From Neolecta irregularis DAH-3 (lineage: Eukaryota > Ascomycota > Neolectomycetes > Neolectales > Neolectaceae), in assembly GCA_001929475.1 (NCBI GenBank), contig LXFE01002559.1:184-10636 (forward strand): a stretch of DNA of 10,453 bases. Reading direction: 5' to 3'. The translations under genes and the position numbers were made by a program. The notes beneath the pieces are model-generated. The model was not told the DNA's origin. It saw only the letters and a program-made list of their open reading frames with translations, and did not search any database. Below, one piece after another: positions 1 through 7,292 of the stretch; the first letter of the stretch is position 1, and each line of letters opens with the position of its first letter.

Positions 1-65
1 TGGCAATACCATACCAAATAGATATAGAGGCTTGGAAGAGATTGTATATAAAGACGGCTGTTAGA

Positions 66-135
66 CTTACCTAGCCAAGTATGTTTACTTAGGCTAGGTA
101 TGTCCCTTTTGTAAAAGTACGTTTACTTAGGCTAG
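66..135. repeat. Direct and inverted repeat cluster (TTTACTTAGGCTAG)
   Basis: Bases 77-97 and 115-135 are a 21-nt direct repeat with a single mismatch, offset by 38 bp. The first copy is also largely complementary to bases 68-81 (ACCTAGCC followed by AAGTA), so 68-100 could fold into a stem with one bulged base and a loop of about four bases. Function is unknown. A remnant of a mobile element end and a regulatory repeat are both possible. Confidence 0.6.
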
Positions 136-241
136 TTATATCACTTGGTCTTATCGTACTTCTAAGCATGTAGCTTACAACAGCCCATACCCAATACTGC
201 CCACACAGACCCTCAAAAAGCACATGGGCCAGACTTTTTTT

Positions 242-257
242 AAAGCCCAAGGGCTTT
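242..257. repeat. Short perfect inverted repeat
   Basis: AAAGCCC, a two-base spacer, then GGGCTTT: seven-base arms that match perfectly. It lies in non-coding DNA about 480 bp upstream of the DENN gene. Its significance is unknown and it may be chance. Confidence 0.45.
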
Positions 258-734
258 GGTCCATCCCCAACACTGCATATTATGCCAATTCTGCCATCCT
301 AACTCTTCCCAATAATCAAATGTGCTTATTGATGAGTTGACATTGGAACTGTGTGGTGATGATGTCATACTACAAAGTATTAGGTGAAAATCCTCAGTTT
401 AGCATTTCTTTATGACAAACCTTTGTTTTAATGTAGATACAATCATTTATGCATATCAACATGGTTCATGCTTACATTTCATGTCATTGTCTATATCTAA
501 CTATAACTTGTCCTAATCCACTGACCTGACGCTACTCATGCTATTTTAGCGTACAAAAATCAACTGACTAGACGTTTGCCTGAACGATCCGCTAATATTT
601 ACATGCAGACTTCGTCCACGCTCCCTAATTTAGTCGTTCTTCGCCGGCTCTAATCTTGGTGATCACACTTTAACCCCTCCCTTTGCCCGTACTCGTAACT
701 TCGTTTATTCTTTTCGTTGAACAGAAAAATCTCC

Positions 735-3700
735 ATGGCTGGACTTGCGGATTTCTTCTTCGTGGTTGGACTCGGCGAAGAGAACATTGATTTTTCCCCC
801 TTTTCTGAAAACCTAACTCTATCGAATTGTTCTTCAGGCAAAGAACTCAATAGAAACCCCACTATATCGGCTGAATCGAAATCCCAATCTGCTACTGAAC
901 CCCCATCCGCATACCAAAAGTCCCGACAGATTTCCAGCATAAAAGACAATTTAAACCATGGCGATCAGAAGGATCTTGCGGTGCCAACTCCTCAACTTAT
1001 GGTTCTCAACCGCGAACATTTAAAACCTCATCTCAAATTTGGCGCACAAACAACCTTTGAGGATGCGCTCACAAGCTTTATGTCCAATCGCGATAGTTTT
1101 TTGAGCGCTTTGGAACCCCCAGCTGCTTCAGGTCGACGGATTGAAGAAGTAGAGGGCAATGATCAGGTGTCTCCAATAAGATCCAAAAGCTCTATTCGGA
1201 AGCGCTCGTATCTGGGTCGCGCAACCTCTCTGAACCGCAATAGTACGATCCGGGGTTCATCGGTCTCGAGAAGCAGTACAATCCGGAAACGAGGTACTCG
1301 TATCAATTGATTAGTGGACCTGAATATTCCCAGATTCGATTCGAGAATTAAAACGCATTTCAAGCTATAATGCTGTCACTCCAGCTCCAGAACCGTTGAT
1401 ACTTCCTCCCGGAACCCATCCTCTTAAAAGGAAATTCGCGCCTGCCCTCTTGAGTCGATGGCCATCTGGAGATCAAGAAGCCTTTTACAGCCCGCGCGAA
1501 TCATTTCCAGATTACGTGCCCATGGTTAATTTATCCTTGATTAAGTTGACCATAGTTTGTTTTTCCCGATGATATTCAAATTAAGTTGGCTGACTCGAGA
1601 CCCCGTTCGACTTGGCACTCATTCGTATGAACTCGGCCTAAAACTTGTATTAAATTAAATGCAGACATTAACAGATGAAAAGGGCGACAGGATTCATGGC
1701 ACTTGCGTCATAATATGGATACCGCTTGGAGTGTCTAAAGCCGAAGAGTTGGAATACAGGTGCTCCCAATGTAGACAAGATTTTCTGCCATTAATACTGA
1801 CGTCCAGGGCGTCAGGCACACATGGTATGATCGTCATACCTCTTGCTCTCATCCACTCCCAGTCTCACGAAGAAAGAGAGATGGCCGAGAGTTTTACGTC
1901 GAAGTTGGCGGCTGAACGCACTAATCTGTCGGCTCTGTTGACAAAATTGCCCTCTACTGAGGCGGAATCACAAGAACGCGAAGACCTCGAAGATCTCATC
2001 TCTCAGTGCGAGGAAAGAATCAACTTATTTAGTGAACTACTTGGTCCAATCAGGATTGGCGCCTGTGCAAAGGTTGAAGGGTTAACTGAAGGGAGTGAAG
2101 GCGTATGGATTCCTCGAGCTTATGGACTGCTTGGTCGCGAAGGAAGCCTGCAGACCCTCTGGCGTGAGTATCTTCGAGCATTATGTGCGCCTATGCTCCA
2201 TGGAGAGATCTCGAGAATCCCTTTCTTACAGAGCATCGGTCAGTGTTTACCAATCGAACGCTTTGTGGTCAATATTCTGGGGGAAATATCATCTCCTACT
2301 CCTGGTACTCAAATTGAAATAATTGTCAGAGACCTGAAGTAACTTTCGACCGTAAGAATAATTACTAAACCAAGATTGTACGCCACAAAAAACAGTATCA
2401 ACGAATATCCGGATTGGCGAGATGTATATTGTTTCCGTCTATGTGAATCTTACTGGTACAGGTTGATATTTATCCAATTTTTCGAGCTCTTTCGATCAAA
2501 AGCATTGTAACACTATTTGAGGTACATCATAGGCATCAATCCTTCCCTCATTGTCCTAGAGTGCTTTAGCAGAGGCGCGAATCATTTTCCTATCAACTTT
2601 TCCCGCGATGTTACATGCAGCAGCCCGTACATTAGTGCACTTACTTTATCCACTGGTATAATATTACTCCTAAGCCCCTACTAATTTATAGATATGGCGT
2701 GGTGTCTATATTCCGGGTAAGCGTTGCATATTCTTAATTCTTTGCTTACAATCATTGCAGTTCTTCCCTCACGTTTGCTTTCATGCCTGGAGGTAAGCAT
2801 GTGAAATTCGTATATATTCTAAGTTCAAGGCGCCTTGTAGCTACATTATTGGCATTGACCGACGATATACTCGATTCGAACCTCCAGAAGAAGACTTCGT
2901 TCTGTGTGACTTAGACTCTGATTCAGTCATCTGTTCGCAAGCACCCCCATCACTTCCGCCTTCTATTAAAGGTAAGTTGACTCATCTTCTAAACCTTGGG
3001 GCGCCGCTGCACATTCAATGTGGAGTTCCAACAGGCCCTCCAGCATACATCCGAGAGACATATCCGACTGATACTTTTTGGGGTGACCGATCAGTGATAT
3101 CGAAGCACCGAGAGGACAGCCTTGTAGGTAAACTTGTTGCAACGAATTCCTCGACTTACCATGACTTTTCGGGCTTATCTCATTGTCCGCCTATATTCAA
3201 TGCTTATACTTGCGTTAAAGAAGAAGCCTCATTGAGTTCCCGTCCTGGGACATCGGCGCGCAATAATTCATCTCCTCTATATCGTCTAGCTCCCTTGACT
3301 TCAGTATCGAATGGAAATTTTAGCATTTCGAACTTTCCATCTGCTTCGCGGAATTTTAGTACGTCAAACCTTTGTGATACGCAAAGTCGCAACCGAAGCT
3401 TCTCAGTGAGTCATTCTAGATTTTGCTGTTCTTATCAGTCCAGTTAAACCGGAGAAATTCAAATATATCTCGACGGCATACACCTGTAAAATCTATAGGC
3501 TCAGTGAGTGACAAGGCATCCACATTCCATTATGCGCCAACAATCTCCGGACAGTCGATCAGTTTTGCACCATCAACCATATTCAATTTCGACTCATTTG
3601 CTTCCGCACAACCAGTTGCTGAGGAAACAGAGATCACAAAGCTTCGCGAAGGCCATTGTCTCCGTATGAAACATGGAGATCTCGAATTTTTCTCCAGGAC

Positions 3701-4495
3701 GTGTGACTACTGCGATGATATGTGTGAAGATGGAATGTTTGAGTGCCAAGGTCTCGCTCCCCTTTGTCCTAGATTGATAAACTAGATTGCTCACTTCTTG
3801 TACATGGCCGTTGTCTCGAACACATTTATCTTCCCTGTACCGGTTCGTTTTCCCCGGATCATATTCGCGTGGCATTTCTTCGTACTTTTGCGACTCTCTT
3901 TAGAAACTATCGCAGATGTCTTGACCCAGTACCACCCGCTTGCCCCAAATCCAAGGATGATCCGATCTATACCTTTCGCACCGAAGCGTTTCTGAGATCA
4001 AATTCTTCTTCAAAAGAGAACAATGATTATCTTTCCATGTTGATGCAAACTCAAGGTAGATGAGTAGATTCCAAAAGCTAATAATATAGCTTTCAGTGAA
4101 TTCATTCACGATCGTTGTCGGAAGCCACCCGATGAATCCGAGATCCTCTTTTTTGACGAAGTTATTGCAGCTAAGAAGAATCGAGAAAAGCTCAGTCTCT
4201 TTGCAAAATCAGGTTTCTTTACCTTGGTTGAACTAAGCTAAATGTACAAGAAATAAAGTTTTTGTCCAATCTCAAATTAGGTCGGGTCTCCAAGACTGTA
4301 CGTGCAATACCGCCCAATCGCGAGAATTATGAGATATCGCCAAATCATATTGGAAGAATTCCACAGATTTTGACCCCACATTTTGCATTGCCTCCTCGAA
4401 CATCAGCAACAAAGGCAACCGAAGGTTGTGCTAACCGGGTCAAGCGGAAGGCAGTCCTGAGTGTCTTCTCACCGACATTGACAACCCTAAAGTAG
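735..4495 (+). CDS. DENN-domain protein with C1 zinc finger (putative Rab GEF)
   Basis: DENN modules act as guanine-nucleotide exchange factors for Rab GTPases in membrane traffic; that role is family knowledge. Exons: 735-1293, 1334-1524, 1556-1624, 1665-2338, 2375-2423, 2462-2521, 2560-2655, 2692-2716, 2761-2792, 2830-3405, 3444-3750, 3786-4055, 4090-4212, 4251-4495, giving about 1091 aa in one frame. The uDENN part includes FPDYVPMFVFPDD (about 243-255) and RPRSTWHSF. The cDENN core has VDIYPIFRALSIKSIVTLFE, WRGVYIPVLPSRLL, YIIGIDRRY and EEDFVLCDLDSDS (about 515-620). GVPTGPPAYIRETYP follows near 650. A Ser-rich linker leads to a C1 finger at about 848-897 (CDYC, CQDC, VHGRC, final C with C1-type spacing). 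A dDENN segment follows (DYLSMLMQTQAFSEFIHDR). The start ATG (CTCCATGG) gives the fungal-type N-terminus MAGLADFFFVVG. An Arg/Ser-rich stretch at about 160-195 looks like a phosphorylation target. The 13 introns are 31-44 nt. Confidence 0.93.
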
Positions 4496-4639
4496 TTTCT
4501 TATCTCTTTCATCATTTGCATTATTTTATTAGACAGGAAGGATTATTCGGCGCATGTGCTGCAGGAAGAAATATAAGATATCTTATCTAGAATGTACATA
4601 ACTAGAACGCTGGCATCATTACGCCCCTAATCACAAGAA
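4496..4639. other. Convergent 3' intergenic spacer (DENN / PTAR1-like)
   Basis: These 144 bp lie between two facing stop codons and must hold both polyadenylation regions. The sequence is AT-rich and includes a perfect 14-bp palindrome at 4573-4586 (ATAAGAT/ATCTTAT). I see no gene here. Confidence 0.6.
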
Positions 4640-5578
4640 TCAAATATTAAATTTTTGAGGAAACTTGAGCTCCATCCATTGAATGTACCGCTTATGTAGA
4701 GAAACCTCCTTGTCCGTTTTGTTTTTCAGACACTCTATTAGTGATAGTATTTGGCCTGTATCACAATTTTTACAGGCGGAAACTGCTTGAACAAAAACCC
4801 AGAAGCTTTCATGGGTCGAGGCTACTCTGATTGTACTCTCTACGATGGATCCGATATGGTGGAAAGCATCACGCCATGCCCATATATTGACGTGTACCAA
4901 ATGGCAGATCAACCATGATAAAAATGTCCACGCCGATACATCGCTGACGTGACTTGCGGCATACTTTTCATTTTTGCCAACAAGTTCTTCCCACATAGTT
5001 GAGTTTCCGTCGCTAATGATATTTGATATGATAATTCTTGCGTGAGACCAGGCGTAATAGTTCTTTGGATGTTGCTCAGCAGCTGCGAATACGATAGAGA
5101 ATTCTGAGGATAAGCCTGGCCTGTGATTTGCAACTTTGAACAACCATCTTCTATAGTGCCATAGAGCAGAGGACTTTGTATGCCGATACAATGGAGATGA
5201 CAGTAAAAGCTTGGACAAATCCATCTCAAACTGCAGATTTGCAGAATTCTGTAAAGCCCATTGACGACTGCACGATGAGTTTCTGGATAGTTCTTGTAGG
5301 GCCTTCTACCGAGCATTCAGGGCAGTAGTATGCTCACAATTGTAGAGAAGAATAACGAGAGCCATTTCCGCTGCAGCCTCCTTGCAACGGTTATCGAAGA
5401 AGCGAGCGCGAGAATAGATGTATGCAGACACAAGATCTCTGTTGGCGATAGCAACATGACCGTCTGAGAGCAAAACAGTCACGTTTGGGTCGATGCGTGC
5501 CTGTAAAACTTCGAAAGACCCATCTGGACATGAAGAAGCTGTGCAGATGGATGCGATCAATGACGAGCATATTTCCAT
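4640..5578 (-). CDS. PTAR1-like protein prenyltransferase alpha-subunit repeat protein
   Basis: The protein carries PPTA-type helical repeats, the fold of the alpha subunits of farnesyl-, geranylgeranyl- and Rab geranylgeranyl-transferases. Visible repeats are LWHYRRWLF (about 125-133), EQHPKNYYAWSHARIII (about 154-170), HVSDVSAWTFLSWLI (about 196-209) and a weaker HESFWVFVQAV. PTAR1 (protein prenyltransferase alpha repeat-containing 1) pairs with RABGGTB in animals. Assignment to that branch, and not to FNTA or RABGGTA, rests on the short length (about 298 aa) and repeat wording, so it is moderate. Read on the minus strand, exon 1 is 5578-5310 and exon 2 is 5267-4640. Without splicing there is an in-frame TAG at 5308-5306. 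A 42-nt intron (5309-5268) removes it and restores the family-like TALNARRQWAL followed by the helix leading to LLLSS. It diverges from GET1 with 98 bp between the starts. Confidence 0.82.
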
Positions 5579-5676
5579 CGTCTGATGATATGTGAGACGT
5601 TGGTGCTATATAACCACTGCAGGTGGTGATGCAGGCCAGGTGTAACAACTGCACTTTTACGTTGCAACTTTGGCCG
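5579..5676. promoter_or_regulatory. Compact divergent promoter, PTAR1-like / GET1
   Basis: Only 98 bp separate the two start codons, so both promoters and 5' leaders must share it. A CTATATAACC element at about 5611-5620 is a TATA candidate on either strand, lying about 35 bp from the minus-strand start and 60 bp from the plus-strand start. The 8-mer palindrome GTTGCAAC (5661-5668) is also present. No specific regulator can be named. Confidence 0.5.
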
Positions 5677-6364
5677 ATGCAACCTGTCTTGGCAGCCCTC
5701 GTGCTTTCGCTTTTTTTCCGGCTTTTATCTATTATTGGCTCTATCAAAATTGCTTCGCTGGTTTATCTCTGGAGCCTGTCTGCGTATTTATGGTGTTAGC
5801 TCTGGACTCTATATTCTTCATTCACCCACTCTGGGAAAGTCACAGCTTTCAGAGCATTGCAGCGCTGTGTCCTTCAGACTAAAAAGGATCTCGCAAACAC
5901 GAGTGCACAAGACGAATTCGCAAGATGGGCAAAACTTCGAAGAAGATATGACAAAGAGGAGGCTCAACTAGAAGAGCTTGGTGCGAAGCCCTCTAGCTTG
6001 CACGTACTTACCCGAGGTTCCGAAATCAATTCCTCTCGTATAGCCTTTGAGCTGAAGTGCAAAACTTCGATCTGGATGATTACCAAAGGGATTGCATTGC
6101 TTGCTGTCTGGTGGTATCGTTCAGCTTCGGTTTTCTGGCTTCCTGCCGGGTGGTTTCCTTTCTGGATTGAATGGTGGTTGTCATTCCCATTTGCACCTAG
6201 AGGTATGGGCAGAGTGGGAAAAGTGTTCACAGGAAGGATCTGTCAGCTTTGGAATGTGGATCTTAATCCTGGATCGTGTCGTTAAACGGATAACTTTGAC
6301 TTTACAGACAATGGCAACGGCAATTATATTGTATAGAGAAACGACCCGAGCTCCAGTGAGATGA
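5677..6364 (+). CDS. GET1: GET1, tail-anchored protein insertion receptor (WRB homologue)
   Basis: Get1 with Get2 forms the ER-membrane receptor that takes tail-anchored proteins from the Get3 ATPase. Proposed exons: 5677-5794, 5840-5980, 6017-6202, 6237-6364 (about 190 aa). The N-terminal transmembrane segment starts at residue 2 (MQPVLAALVLSLFFRLLSII). It is followed by the cytosolic coiled coil with the hallmark SAQDEFARWAKLRRRYDKEE (about 61-80). A second membrane helix (about 104-120) precedes FWLPAGWFP and EWWLSFPFAPRGSVS, both characteristic of Get1. A last hydrophobic segment lies near the C-terminus. Intron 1 (5795-5839, or to 5845) is the least certain junction. Intron 2 (5981-6016, 36 nt) is a stop-free multiple of three, inferred because removal restores the usual coiled-coil spacing. 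Intron 3 (6203-6236) is needed to keep APRGSVS. A further 30-nt stop-free intron at 6278-6307 is possible. The gene ends only 6 bp from the NOP15 stop. Confidence 0.9.
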
Positions 6365-6370
6365 CGCCCC

Positions 6371-7202
6371 CTACTTTGCTGCAACCTTTTTCATTTTCCT
6401 TGCAGCTTTTGATTTCAATGGTATCATTTGCTGTTTATCAGCTTTTGTCTTTCCAAAATCGTAATCTATTCCTGCATCATTTAGGGCGGCCAGCTTTTTC
6501 TCCAGTCTGTTTGACGCCCGCCTAGAAACCTTGACCCACTGGTCTGCGGTTTTGGGAGCGTCGTGTGTATGACGTGAAATATTAGCCCATGGAAGAGGCT
6601 TGAATTTTTTCAATGAGCCTTTAAATAGGTCTGGGTGGACCTGGTCGGAGGGGATGAGTTTGCATTTGAGAATATGGCTTGAGAGGAGGTAATTATTCAT
6701 GGTTTCTGCTACGATGTTGGCAACGGCTTCTGATTCGAATTCTATAAAGGCGTAATGCTTGGACTTGCCGGTCTATGGTTAGTCGAGGGAAGAAGGACAG
6801 CGTTGATGCCTTTTTGTTTCTTGAGAGGCGCAGACGTCTGACGTCGCCAAACTGCGCAAAGTAGGACTTCATTTCGTCCTCGTAGAATCCGTGCGGGATG
6901 CGGCCGAGATAGACGATTCCGGACTGCAGCGCACTGGCACTCAACGCAGCAACCTTTGTCCGCAGTGTAGCTTCGTCTGCAGGCGCAAGAGCAAATTGTC
7001 GATGGTCATTGGCACTTTTGCTGTTGTTGTTGCTGCTGTCGTTGTCGCTGTTGCTTCTGTCGTTATCGCTGGAATCAAAGCCTGTGAGAAATGCGGACGC
7101 TGTTTTCTGCTCGTCGCTGCTGCTGCTGCTGCCGCGAGTCTTCTTCTTATGTAGCGGCTGTGTCTGGTCTGCGGCTGTGCTTTTGCGCTTTGGTGCTGCC
7201 AT
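6371..7202 (-). CDS. NOP15: NOP15/NIFK-type nucleolar RRM protein, 60S ribosome biogenesis
   Basis: Nop15 binds ITS2 in pre-60S particles and is needed for 27S pre-rRNA maturation; the animal homologue is NIFK. On the minus strand exon 1 is 7202-6810 and exon 2 is 6772-6371, about 264 aa. After a basic start ([13 protein letters not shown]) comes a Ser/Asn/Asp low-complexity region at about 24-64. The single RRM spans about 95-172, with RNP2 IVYLGRIP, the family signature [27 protein letters not shown], and RNP1 KHYAFIEF, then [18 protein letters not shown] basic tail ends KKVAAK. The exon junction joins RNKK to [12 protein letters not shown], a run continuous across the family, but the 37-nt intron (6809-6773) begins with GC instead of GT. 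It ends in CATAG with a CTAAC branch candidate. The gene diverges from RAD52 across 90 bp and converges with GET1. Confidence 0.94.
6773..6809 (-). other. GC-AG intron of NOP15
   Basis: This is a 37-nt intron reading GCATCAACG...GACTAACCATAG on the minus strand. The exon before it ends in AAG. No GT lies at a position that would keep the RRM frame, and the joined protein is fully family-like. It is therefore a GC-AG intron unless the C is a sequencing error or a sequence variant. Confidence 0.85.
7010..7135 (-). repeat. Trinucleotide-rich low-complexity tract in NOP15
   Basis: Two blocks of imperfect trinucleotides (GTT/GCT/GTC on the plus strand, around 7017-7066 and 7113-7135) encode Ser, Asn and Asp runs on the minus strand. 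This codes the acidic/serine-rich linker of the nucleolar protein. Long open frames on the plus strand here are by-products of the repeats. Confidence 0.7.
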
Positions 7203-7292
7203 GGGCACGGCGAACACCAACACCGAAAACTTTTCGGTGGAGCGCACGTGACCGCCAGGCTATCGCGCCTCTCCTCCGCGCAAGGCGCAGCA
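7203..7292. promoter_or_regulatory. Divergent promoter of NOP15 and RAD52 with palindrome and E-box
   Basis: These 90 bp hold both promoters. Bases 7221-7239 are a perfect palindrome with nine-base arms (CACCGAAAA / TTTTCGGTG) around one central base. CACGTG (E-box, 7245-7250) follows six bases later. The palindrome sits about 19 bp before the NOP15 start and 53 bp before the RAD52 start. It may be a dimeric factor site or a leader hairpin. E-box binding by bHLH factors is general knowledge, and any use here is inference. Confidence 0.6.

Larger units (their letters stand above)
1..734. other. Non-coding left flank and upstream region of the DENN gene
   Basis: I see no convincing coding exon in this stretch: open frames are short and match nothing I recognise. 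It contains a TATA-like TATATAAA at 45-52, a repeat/hairpin cluster at about 66-135 and a small perfect inverted repeat at 242-257. The last 100 bases are pyrimidine-rich and plausibly hold the promoter and 5' leader of the gene starting at 735. The TATA-like element lies nearly 700 bp from that start, so it probably does not serve it directly. It could belong to an old retroelement or to a transcript outside the window, but no terminal repeat pair or element coding sequence is visible. Confidence 0.6.

Noticed and set aside
59-180. Solo LTR beginning TGTTAG and ending near ACAACA
   Set aside because: There are no matching terminal repeats, primer-binding site or target-site duplication, and the evidence is too thin.
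2095-2322. Separate small protein overlapping the DENN gene
   Set aside because: It is an out-of-frame shadow within a conserved DENN exon.
2972-3120. Strong GTAAGT donor-like site inside DENN exon 10
   Set aside because: The frame runs through it without a stop, and the protein on both sides (SLPPSIKGKLTHLLNLGAPL) matches the continuous family pattern.
5283-5309. 27-nt intron in the PTAR1-like gene
   Set aside because: It restores the frame, but the 42-nt alternative with the next acceptor is within the size range of the other introns and gives a better family match.
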